Positions 50,659 through 57,791 of a stretch of DNA of 64,000 bases are shown in pieces. The position numbers were made by a program, and so were the translations under genes. The DNA is from an uncultured Eubacteriales bacterium (GTDB taxonomy: Bacteria; Bacillota; Clostridia; Oscillospirales; Acutalibacteraceae), in NCBI GenBank assembly GCA_910584745.1, contig CAJUDG010000001.1, positions 286,511 to 350,510 of the forward strand, written 5' to 3'. The notes beneath the pieces were generated by a model. It did no database searches and was not told the origin of the DNA. It was given only the letters and a program-made list of their open reading frames with translations. The stretch's first letter is position 1, and the number at the start of each line of letters is the position of its first letter.

Positions 50659-52788
50659 GAGAAATATCCTCCTTTATTTTCCTGATATATTCTTGAGCCT
50701 GAGCCATGTCCATCACGCCATACTCCGCCAATTTCCCACACACCTGAAGGAAATCCGCAAAGGCGAAACTGTCCAGGGAATACTCCCTGGCGGCTAGAAC
50801 GCTGTCCAAATGCTCATGTACAACAGTACAAGCGGTCAGGCTGTCCTCCTTAAAGTAACGATTGCTTTCAATATATTTTCTTATCTTGCCAAAACTGTTC
50901 TCAGTTTTGGCATACTCTTCATAGAAGTCCTGCAGCCTCTGAGCCTCCTTCTGACGTTTGTGTTCCTGCTGCTCGGCCTCCTTCGCTTTCTGCTCTGCCT
51001 CCAGTTCCTCCTGGCTGAAATAGCGCTGTTTTAAGGAGGCTTCACAGCCGAAAAACAGATTATTCTCAAGCAGGAAGTCAAAGATTGCTCTCTGCTCCTT
51101 CCACGACAGTGCCTTGGATGCGGGTTCATGGAAAAGGACCTTCACTAGAAGGGCGGTGTACTGCATTGGAAAGCGCAGATAGATATATTCCTGCACCCAG
51201 CCTAGAAGCTGGCGGCGCATACCGTCGTCCAGGAACTCCCAGTTGAAATTGATTTCTACCCATTTTTCATATTCGCTGTACCTGACTACAGGTTCAAAGA
51301 AGCAAACCGGATGCTCGGGAAAGAAACGGTGTAGGTCAAGTATCTCGTGATGCTCCAGGAACTTCTCCAGGAAACGGAACCATTCCAGTGTGAAAGTGCC
51401 GTAGATGTAGCGCGAGATATTTTTCAGCATTACCGGCCTGACAACGGTTCCGTTTTCATCCAGGCTTTCAGAAAATGCCTGCCACAGATCAATGACGCCC
51501 TTTTCCACCAGCAGGCCAAAGCTGCTTATGCTGGTACTCTCATAAAAATATTCCACATAGCTTGTGCCAGTGAGCGCGTCATATCGAGCGATCCTGGGCC
51601 TAAGCTCATCTGCATTCATGTCATGGTTCAAATGTCCGCAGAACACTTCTCTGTACTGTTCCGCCGGCAGCTCCCGGGCCAGCTTGTCCCATTTGCTGTC
51701 CAATACATCGAAACAATCGAACAGCATGCTGCTGACATTCACTATGCCGGCCAGGCAGATAAACGCCTCCGGCGTGCGGATCTCTGCTTGTTTTTCCAGA
51801 ACCGGCAGCAGTTCATGCTCCCCATAACACTTTATGCGGAACTTGGCGTAGGTGGGGTACAGTTCCGCCAGCAAGCGATATATCTCCTGGGGGACCGTCT
51901 CTTCGGTAGAAAGTACCTCCACAAAGAGCCGCACGGCAATTTTCTCTGTCAAGACGGAAGACAAGCTGATAACGCCTGCCGCCTCCTGGGACTGCACCGC
52001 CAGCATATTGGCGCAGGCAATTTCCAGTGGGCTGTAGCTGTTTTGGGTCTATATCTCATATGGCTTACTGCCTGGTTTTACATAGCTTACTGGCAGCTCA
52101 CATAGGGCGCGGAACAGGGCTATATCTTTTCCACGGCGTCCTTTCAGTTCGGGAATGAGCCGCGATGCAAACCAGTCTATGAGCTTTGCGTTTCCCAGGA
52201 CTGGCACCGTACGCCCGCTTCCCAGCAGCCGTAACAGCTGGGGCTTGAAATGGTCGAAAGCCCTGTTGAAATCGGGGAACAGACCCAGTGCAAATACAAA
52301 CTCCTCTGTCATGTCGTATTCTTTTTCCCACAGTGCCTGTTCCCAGTCCGGGGTTCCTTCCTCCAACAAGAACAGCGCGCCGGTCAGGAAAATGTCGTTC
52401 TTTGCCGCCGACTTTACTTTGTCCAGGAAGTCTTCCTTTTGCCGACCCACGAACATATTCGCTGTGAGTAAGTCCCGTGTGAGCGCCAGGGCCAGGGCTA
52501 TAGCCCGGAGGTCAGCCTCCGGCATACCGAACCGCTCCTCATATCTTTCCAGCAGCTCGCCCAGGTACAGGAAACCGGTTTTCTCCTGGATCGCTCCCGG
52601 GCCATGGTTGACGTCTGCCAGGATACAGCTGTGACAGATATTCCACTGAAGCTCATGGTCAGCCTTAGCGGTATCCAGAATGAACGCGAAGAGATCGTTG
52701 AATACTGTTCCACATCCCGCCAGTACCCCGCGACAGTTTTTGGGGATTTCCCCATGCCGCGGAGATACGATAAAAACTCTGTATTCAT
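50636..52788 (-). pseudogene. Large protein of unknown function, split by one frameshift and one in-frame TAG
   Basis: Translation starts at an ATG (52786-52788) behind GGAGG with MNTEFLSYLRGMGKSPKTVA. After about 28 residues the protein-like reading moves to another frame (VFNDLFAFILDTAKADHELQ), as if one G were lost near 52716-52720. That frame runs to a TAG at 52049-52051 (after SKPYEI) and continues in the same frame without another stop (TQNSYSPLEIACANMLAVQS) to 50636. The reconstructed product is about 715 residues. The N-terminal 30 residues recall a tyrosine-recombinase core-binding domain; the rest is unrecognised, with a charged coiled coil at EELEAEQKAKEAEQQEHKRQ. The TAG could be a mutation or be read through. 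Confidence 0.65.
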
Positions 52789-52794
52789 ATAAAT

Positions 52795-52827
52795 CGCCTC
52801 CACTCTGCATCACACAGAATGGAGGCG
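52795..52827 (-). promoter_or_regulatory. 13-bp hairpin enclosing the Shine-Dalgarno of the split gene
   Basis: Arms CGCCTCCATTCTG and CAGAGTGGAGGCG (one G-U pair in RNA), 7-nt loop. The 3' arm contains the GGAGG of the ATG at 52788, so the structure would hide the ribosome-binding site. With only a weak T-tract (ATTTAT) behind it, a role in translational control is more likely than termination, though both remain possible. Confidence 0.6.
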
Positions 52828-52852
52828 GGTTTTGCAACTGGTCTCATAGATT

Positions 52853-53824
52853 TTATTTTCCCAACAAGCGCGCATACTCCGCACGCTCATTCACCGGAAT
52901 TTTGAGAGCTTCCACCGCTTGCTCAAAGGAAAGCGAAAGGGTTTCCATCAAATCTTTGATAGACTGCAGCCTGTTCTCTTTGATACCCTCCTTGATACCT
53001 TCCTTGATACCTTCCTTGATTCCCTCTTTTCTTCCCCTCTCCAAAACGCCCTTGCTCAGATTACACATACCAGACACCTCCTGTTCAAAGCTCTGCGATA
53101 TGGGTATGGAAAATTCGTCTTCCAGTACATTCTTTTTTGTTTCCGGCTGGATATTTGCCGCCAGCAGCACGTCCAGTAATCGGAGAAGCCCCTGTGTTCG
53201 GTCCGAGTCGCCAAGACAAATCATCAGTGTGGTGAGCAGGTCATAATTTTCCAGCTTCTCCTTTACCTCGCCCACCAAGTGCTCCTCTGTCATGCGGTAG
53301 CGGTTGATGGTGTTCTCTCGGTGCTTGGGCGGGTTCATGCAGATCCAGATGGAGTAGACCTTCTTCACCTTGCCATACTGCTCCGGCGGGAAGTCCACAC
53401 CGTACTGGGCGGAAATCAGTCGGCTGCAATAGTATATGCCGCGCTTTATCAGCGGGTAGCCGGGGTAATAATCCTGCTGGGCCTCCACATTCAAAATGAG
53501 CTGGATATAACCGTCCAGGCTGGGAGCAATGGCACGGAAACGAATATCAAACATGACCGTGCCCTCATGGATGGTCGCGTCTTCGCTGGCTCTGCCGTGG
53601 ATTCTGGGCGCGCCATCTGCTAAAACCGGCGTCTCTCCAATCTCCGGGGTACCCTCGATATATTTATTCGCTATATCATCTAATGGGACGTCCCGAAACT
53701 CTTCCAGGCACTCCTTCATGATGTGCGCGAGAATGATTTTCTCCGAAAGAACTCGCTTGCAGGCCGCGTCATACTGGGCGCCAATGTCCGCTGAGTCTAT
53801 CCCCTGGCCGACTGTCGTGTTCAC
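52853..53824 (-). CDS. Rpn-family PD-(D/E)XK nuclease/transposase-like protein
   Basis: 323 residues from a GTG (AAGGGG 8 nt upstream; another GTG lies three codons earlier). The core FDIRFRAIAPSLDGYIQLILNVEAQQDYYPGYPLIKRGIYYCSRLI contains the D...E-x-Q nuclease pattern of the Rpn/YhgA-like family of recombination-promoting nucleases. Near the C-terminus are four tandem KEGI units (KEGIKEGIKEGIKEGI) encoded by a 12-bp repeat, followed by a helix. Own promoter. Often scattered in many copies in gut Firmicutes. Whether it works with the downstream genes is unclear. Confidence 0.82.
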   Translation of the reverse strand: MNTTVGQGIDSADIGAQYDAACKRVLSEKIILAHIMKECLEEFRDVPLDDIANKYIEGTPEIGETPVLADGAPRIHGRASEDATIHEGTVMFDIRFRAIAPSLDGYIQLILNVEAQQDYYPGYPLIKRGIYYCSRLISAQYGVDFPPEQYGKVKKVYSIWICMNPPKHRENTINRYRMTEEHLVGEVKEKLENYDLLTTLMICLGDSDRTQGLLRLLDVLLAANIQPETKKNVLEDEFSIPISQSFEQEVSGMCNLSKGVLERGRKEGIKEGIKEGIKEGIKENRLQSIKDLMETLSLSFEQAVEALKIPVNERAEYARLLGK

Positions 53825-53845
53825 TGCTCTCACCCCTTTGATAAT

Positions 53846-53874
53846 ATCATAACATACGGCGGGCTTTTTTTCAA
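53846..53874 (-). promoter_or_regulatory. Promoter of the Rpn-family gene
   Basis: Minus strand TTGAAA (53869-53874), 17 bp, TATGAT (53846-53851). Confidence 0.65.
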
Positions 53875-53894
53875 GACGGATTCCTTGCGGATTT

Positions 53895-53990
53895 GATTGT
53901 AACCAACTCAGTTTCTTGGGGGATAGTATAAGTTGTGTTTAACTCAGGGGGAGATTTGATTGGAATTGTGGGCTTGGGTTGGTTACAATC
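53895..53990. repeat. 96-bp segment bounded by perfect 13-bp inverted repeats (MITE-like)
   Basis: GATTGTAACCAAC (53895-53907) and GTTGGTTACAATC (53978-53990) are exact reverse complements. Inside, AACTCAG with a following G-run occurs twice in direct orientation. No ORF and no clear target-site duplication. It could be a small non-autonomous element or a long-loop regulatory hairpin. Confidence 0.55.
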
Positions 53991-54021
53991 TGTATTTTAG
54001 ACAACACCAAAAAATAGCAAA

Positions 54022-54061
54022 AGCGTCTGAACCTGGGAAGTTACCCTCCCGTCCAGACGCT
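54022..54061 (-). terminator. Terminator of the hxlR-like/NifX-like operon
   Basis: Outer stem AGCGTCTG / CAGACGCT with an inner GGGA/TCCC helix; the minus-strand transcript continues TTTTGC. Confidence 0.75.
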
Positions 54062-54067
54062 CTATGC

Positions 54068-54487
54068 TTAGTGCCTACAGGCGCCTCCGCTCCCAGCACA
54101 GCCCTGCTTATCCTCGCCGCAATGTCCTTCACAGTGGCCGTGCTGCTCATGCCCATGTCCGCTACACTGAATATCAGCCGAATATCCCAGCGTACCTGCC
54201 AGCAGGGCCCGAACCGCCTCGTCGGCGCTGCCGGTCACGCCGCCGTAGACGGTGATGCCCGCCTGGACCATAGCCGCCTTCGCGCCACCGCCCATGCCGC
54301 CGCAAATCAGCGTGTCCACCTGCAAGCCGGTCAAAAACCCCGCAAGTGCCCCGTGTCCGCTGCCCAGGGTGTTTACCACCTGCTCCTGGGTGACCTGCCC
54401 GTTTTCCACGTCAAAAATTTTGAATTGGCTGGTGCGGCCGAAGTGCTGAAAGACTTGGCCGTTTTCGTAAGTTACCGCGATTTTCAT
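54068..54487 (-). CDS. NifB/NifX-family iron-molybdenum cluster-binding protein
   Basis: 139 residues from MKIAVTYENGQVFQHFGRTSQF; GGAG 8 nt upstream. The dinitrogenase iron-molybdenum cofactor domain spans about residues 1-105 (HFGRTSQFKIFDVENGQV, DTLICGGMGGGAKAAMVQAGI). The last 30 residues are His/Cys/Gly-rich (HGHEQHGHCEGHC...CAGSGGACRH), a probable metal-binding tail. No nitrogenase genes are present, so it is one of the many stand-alone members. Cotranscribed with the HxlR regulator 38 bp upstream. Confidence 0.88.
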   Translation of the reverse strand: MKIAVTYENGQVFQHFGRTSQFKIFDVENGQVTQEQVVNTLGSGHGALAGFLTGLQVDTLICGGMGGGAKAAMVQAGITVYGGVTGSADEAVRALLAGTLGYSADIQCSGHGHEQHGHCEGHCGEDKQGCAGSGGACRH

Positions 54488-54525
54488 GATGAACGCTCCT
54501 TTTATAAAATTTATTACTGCAAAAA

Positions 54526-54906
54526 TTACTTTCCATTGTAGTCGCACTTTTGGCAATGGGCTATGGCGCTGCCCGGACTGTCCTTGTAATGCAGCCCTGC
54601 CCACCGGCAGATGCCCTGTAAAATTGGCACCACGGAGGCCCCTCGTTCTGTCAGCGAATATTCCACCCTGGGCGGTATTTCGTCAAAAGACCTCCTGGCG
54701 ACAATCTCCCCGGCTATCAGCTCCTTCAGCGCCGCGGACAGCACCGCGTCCGTGATGTTCCCCATCTCCCGGCGAAGCTCGCTGTACCGAAGCACCTCCT
54801 TCGCCGCCAAAACACAGATGATGCGGGACTTCCACTTGCCGCCGAACAGTTCCAGGCCGTATTCCAGCGGGCAGCGGATGTCTTTTTCCAGCTTGGGCTT
54901 GTACAT
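54526..54906 (-). CDS. HxlR-family winged-helix regulator
   Basis: 126 residues from MYKPKLEKDIRCP (GGAGG 8 nt upstream; a GTG three codons earlier is possible). Family features: Cys in IRCPLEYGLELFGGKWKSRIICVL (often the redox or ligand-sensing Cys), the recognition part YSELRREMGNITDAVLSAALKELI, and the wing PPRVEYSLTERGASVVPIL. A promoter with a palindrome lies directly upstream, and a divergent gene starts 167 bp away, so it probably controls both directions. Extra Cys pair HCQKC at the C-terminus. Confidence 0.9.
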   Translation of the reverse strand: MYKPKLEKDIRCPLEYGLELFGGKWKSRIICVLAAKEVLRYSELRREMGNITDAVLSAALKELIAGEIVARRSFDEIPPRVEYSLTERGASVVPILQGICRWAGLHYKDSPGSAIAHCQKCDYNGK

Positions 54907-54927
54907 TTGCGCCACCTCCCAAGGTAT

Positions 54928-54957
54928 AGTATATCGCTTGCACCAGGGAAATGCAAG
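54928..54957 (-). promoter_or_regulatory. hxlR promoter with overlapping operator-like repeat
   Basis: Minus strand TTGCAT (54951-54956), 17 bp, TATACT (54928-54933). The inverted repeat CTTGCA-N9-TGCAAG (54937-54942, 54952-54957) covers the -35 and spacer, as expected for an autoregulatory HxlR site. Confidence 0.65.
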
Positions 54958-55073
54958 TCGCTATGAAAATAAATAGTTACTCATAAATTTGCTTATATCT
55001 TCCAATCTCCGTGCAAAAGCATTATCATAAGTGCAAGCTCAGCAGAGAGCAAAACAGATTGGAGGAACCCAGT

Positions 55074-55364
55074 ATGAAAGTCAGCGCATATCTTGAAATC
55101 ACCATGAAAATCGACGAGGCAAACCGCCCCGCCGCCGCGAAGGTCTACACCGACTACCGTGGGCCGTTCCTGGAGCAGATACCCGGTGCCCTCACCAAAG
55201 ACCTGCTGGTGCGGGAGGAGGACGTGCAGGTGCTCCACGGCTTTGACAGTGCGGAGCACGCCCAGGCGTATTTGCAGAGCGAGATGTTTACAAACGATGT
55301 GTTCGTTGGGCTCAAGCCCCTTTGGAGCGGGGAGCCGGAGGTGAAGATTTATACGGTGGCCTGA
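55074..55364 (+). CDS. ABM-like ferredoxin-fold small protein
   Basis: 96 residues from MKVSAYLEITMKIDE (GGAGG 8 nt upstream). Pattern of a dimeric alpha/beta-barrel (antibiotic biosynthesis monooxygenase-like) domain: alternating strands and helices, with ...DLLVREEDVQVLHGFDSAEHAQAYLQSEMF. Divergent from hxlR, and genes in this position are commonly HxlR targets. Catalytic residues cannot be assigned. Followed by a terminator. Confidence 0.7.
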   Translation: MKVSAYLEITMKIDEANRPAAAKVYTDYRGPFLEQIPGALTKDLLVREEDVQVLHGFDSAEHAQAYLQSEMFTNDVFVGLKPLWSGEPEVKIYTVA

Positions 55365-55375
55365 GAAGGGTGGGA

Positions 55376-55410
55376 AAAAGGGAGGCAGTCCGATGGGCTG
55401 TCTCCCTTTT
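55376..55410 (+). terminator. Terminator after the ABM-like gene
   Basis: Stem AAAAGGGAGGCAG / CTGTCTCCCTTTT (one G-U pair), followed by a T-rich stretch. Confidence 0.8.
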
Positions 55411-55684
55411 CGTCTATTTTCGGTCATGCAGGTGGTGACAGTTCCGGCTTTCGCCGTGAAAATCAGCCGCCTGCCCTCCAGCTTAGCCGCACCGTGTACC
55501 TCTTTCCACCGCTCCCCGCTGTCCCGGTCAAAGGCCGAAAGGCTGCTGTCCGACGGCAGGAACAGCGGGAACAGCAGCCCCGCAGGGCGCAGGATATGGA
55601 GCGATAACAGACAGGGCGGCGGGGATAGTCAATACCTGTCACCGCCGCCCCCTTTGGACTTTTATTAGACCGATAAACTGGAAT
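55411..55684 (-). other. Gap with a possible remnant of a coding sequence
   Basis: No complete gene. On the minus strand an open stretch of roughly 60 codons after a TGA (about 55630-55428) reads ...FPLFLPSDSSLSAFDRD and SGERWKEVHGAAKLEGRRLI, which looks protein-like, but it has no start with a Shine-Dalgarno and ends in low-complexity sequence. It may be a fragment of a deleted gene. Confidence 0.3.
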
Positions 55685-56209
55685 TTATCTATTCATCAAT
55701 TCAAGAGTTTTTTCAAATGAAATACATTCTGCGTATCTTCCATTCCACATAAACTCATTATAGTATCTATAAGAATTTTCCGCTGTCATATATGCATTAT
55801 CAAGCGTACTGTTTGTATTTGCTGGAACAATCATTTTAAGTCCATGCTCAAAACCACATTTCACTGTTGCATCTATGCAGTAATCTGTTTGTAGCCCTAC
55901 AATAATAATTGTATCTTCGTCTTTTTCATGTAGGTAATCCAACAACCCTGTATCTCTAAAAGCACTGTTTACATTTTTATCAAAAACTCGCTCATTTGGC
56001 ATTGGCTGAAATTCTTCGTATATTTCATAGCCTAATGCGCCTTTAGTTAATTTCTGCCCAACACCATCATCATGTCTAACATAAATAACTTCTATATCGT
56101 TATTGCGTGCTTCTTTGATTAGTGCTTTAATACGATATACAAAAGTTTGAAATCTATATAAGTCATTATTCATAATTGAATTTTGAGTATCAACAACCAG
56201 CAATATCAT
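55685..56209 (-). CDS. Isochorismatase-family cysteine hydrolase
   Basis: 174 residues. N-terminal MILLVVDTQNSI with the catalytic Asp of VDTQ, then KGALGYEIYEEF with the catalytic Lys region, and the nucleophile Cys in IIIVGLQTDYCIDATVKCGFEHG (about residue 111). These are the D-K-C triad positions of the family (amidases such as nicotinamidase). The substrate is unknown. The gene is markedly AT-rich against its GC-rich surroundings, which suggests recent transfer. Confidence 0.88.
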   Translation of the reverse strand: MILLVVDTQNSIMNNDLYRFQTFVYRIKALIKEARNNDIEVIYVRHDDGVGQKLTKGALGYEIYEEFQPMPNERVFDKNVNSAFRDTGLLDYLHEKDEDTIIIVGLQTDYCIDATVKCGFEHGLKMIVPANTNSTLDNAYMTAENSYRYYNEFMWNGRYAECISFEKTLELMNR

Positions 56210-56689
56210 TCTATTACCTCCACAAATTCCGATTTATCGGTTTGTACTGGAGAAAATTATACCATACCCAATTACGAAAAGCAATCCCCCGTTCTACGTC
56301 CGTTCCGACTATCCAGACCGTCAAGGGACGAGTAGTATTTTTCCGCAAAGTACGCGAAAAAATCTCCACTCTTAAACCCTTGACCGTCTGGGTTTTTGCC
56401 GCTGCCATTTCGCCGCCGAGCGCTGAAAAGTTTTGCGTCAATGACCTAAAAATGCACTTGACAAAACACTTCATAGACCTGTAGGCTGGATTACAGATTC
56501 AAGCTGGGCCTTCCGGGCTTGGCGGCAGACCTGTTGCCGCAAAAGGCGGAAGCTTCCGGCTTTTCTGAGCTTATAGGCGTAAGCAAGCAGTACCTGCCAA
56601 TTTTAAGGGAAACACAGGCGGTGGAGGGGCCGAGCTTTATTATAGTCTGCCTGCATATTTCGCCTTTTGCATTATCCATGTGTGACCTC
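56210..56689. repeat. Gap containing a 79-bp near-palindromic element
   Basis: CCAGACCGTCAAGGG (56313-56327) and CCCTTGACCGTCTGG (56377-56391) are inverted copies with one mismatch; between them are partly self-complementary TTTTTCCGC and GCGAAAAAA. No target duplication is evident. The rest of the gap has only short ORFs without Shine-Dalgarno sequences. Confidence 0.45.
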
Positions 56690-57130
56690 TCATTTTCCCG
56701 CCAGCTGCATTGCTCCATAGGCAATGAAGGGGCTGGCGTAAATCGTTATGTATATCAGCGTTATCCAGGGCTGGTACTCCACATAGAACTGCCGGAAGGT
56801 CAGCGACCAGGGGTGCTTTACGACTACCCAGCCGAACAGGTCAAAGACCACCGTGACCGTTCCCCAGATGAGCGACGTTACAACAGCCGCCTGCCAGGTG
56901 GCAGTGCCGAGCCCGCTGAAATAGATGTACGCAAATATGGGGAATATCAGGATATTGTAAAGCGGGTGCCAGGGCTTTGTCCTCTCATAGCCCTCCCCCA
57001 TGCCCGGCCCCTCCTTCATGGACTTCATATGCAGGACAGTGATATTAAATACCGTGTGCAAGACACCGATGGCGGTGACGATAAAGTAAGCGGCAAAATA
57101 CCATAAAATTAGAAAACCCATATTTTCCAT
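56690..57130 (-). CDS. Small multispanning membrane protein
   Basis: 146 residues with four hydrophobic helices: LILWYFAAYFIVTAIGVLHTVF, LYNILIFPIFAYIYFSGL, AAVVTSLIWGTVTVVFDLFGW and ITLIYITIYASPFIAYGAM. GGAGG before the ATG. Starts 6 bp after the TetR stop, so it is the likely regulated or coregulated partner. Not recognised as a named transporter; short length rules out a classical pump. Aromatic residues near helix ends suit a membrane sensor or small-molecule binder. Confidence 0.7.
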   Translation of the reverse strand: MENMGFLILWYFAAYFIVTAIGVLHTVFNITVLHMKSMKEGPGMGEGYERTKPWHPLYNILIFPIFAYIYFSGLGTATWQAAVVTSLIWGTVTVVFDLFGWVVVKHPWSLTFRQFYVEYQPWITLIYITIYASPFIAYGAMQLAGK

Positions 57131-57136
57131 GCCAAA

Positions 57137-57700
57137 TTACCTCCGTTTGATTTTATCCAGCAGGCTGGTAAATACTTCCGTAAGCATACTGCTGATTTCG
57201 TCCTCTGTAAAGCGGCACGTTCCCGTGGCGCATAGGGCGGCAATTCCATGGGTATATATCCACATATGGCGGTAAAGAGCCTCAGCTTCGCTTACTTCAA
57301 CGCCATACTCATCCGTTATGGACGAAAGTATAGCCTGATAATTCTCGTCCAGTAGAGGCAGTATACACGCGAGTTCAGAGTTCTTCTCGCTCATGAAAAG
57401 GAGCCGGAACAGCTTGGACTCTTGTATCGCGAAACGGATATACTGGGTCCCAACCCCCTTGAAGGGCAGCTGTTCTGACAAGCCTTTTTCAATGTACACG
57501 TTATATTCGGCTCTGGCGCTCTCCAGCACGGCCTGCTGAACCTCCTCCATGTTTTTGAACACGGTGAAAATCGGTCTGGCAGAGCTTGCAAGCTCTGCTC
57601 CCAGCGCTCTCGCGGTAAGGGCTGGCATCCCTTCCCTACGCACAATGGCGAGGGCGGCGCCGATAATCTCTTCTCTGGTAAACTTTGCGGACGGGGGCAT
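57137..57700 (-). CDS. TetR/AcrR-family transcriptional regulator
   Basis: 187 residues. N-terminal DNA-binding domain FTREEIIGAALAIVRREGMPALTARALGAELASSARPIFTVFKNMEEV (about residues 8-55) and an all-helical ligand-binding domain. GGAAGG 7 nt before ATG. Its promoter carries a 13-bp perfect inverted repeat just after the -10, the probable autorepression site. It is transcribed with the membrane protein downstream. Confidence 0.9.
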   Translation of the reverse strand: MPPSAKFTREEIIGAALAIVRREGMPALTARALGAELASSARPIFTVFKNMEEVQQAVLESARAEYNVYIEKGLSEQLPFKGVGTQYIRFAIQESKLFRLLFMSEKNSELACILPLLDENYQAILSSITDEYGVEVSEAEALYRHMWIYTHGIAALCATGTCRFTEDEISSMLTEVFTSLLDKIKRR

Positions 57701-57719
57701 ATGAGTACCTTCCTTTTAA

Positions 57720-57791
57720 TAAAACTCGCGTTCTGCAACGTATGTGCTGCAACGCGAGTTTTAGTATATCACTATTGCTGTCAGAAGTCAA
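57720..57791 (-). promoter_or_regulatory. tetR promoter and palindromic operator
   Basis: Minus strand TTGACT (57786-57791), 17 bp, TATACT (57763-57768). Directly downstream, a 13-bp inverted repeat TAAAACTCGCGTT / AACGCGAGTTTTA (57720-57732, 57751-57763) with 18-bp spacing. The -35 overlaps the last bases of the upstream esterase gene. Confidence 0.75.

Noticed and set aside
52049..52051. TAG as a pyrrolysine codon
   Set aside because: No pylT/pylS or methylamine methyltransferase gene is in the window; a nonsense mutation is simpler, and the neighbouring frameshift supports decay. Kept only as a question in the findings.
52980..53035. Short tandem repeats considered as a CRISPR array
   Set aside because: The 12-bp units are contiguous, in frame and encode KEGI repeats; there are no spacers.
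55393..55668. 91-codon plus-strand ORF
   Set aside because: It starts inside the terminator hairpin, has no Shine-Dalgarno and ends in proline-rich low complexity.
56519..57106. 195-codon plus-strand ORF
   Set aside because: Largely antisense to the membrane protein gene at 56690-57130; no ribosome site and no recognisable family.
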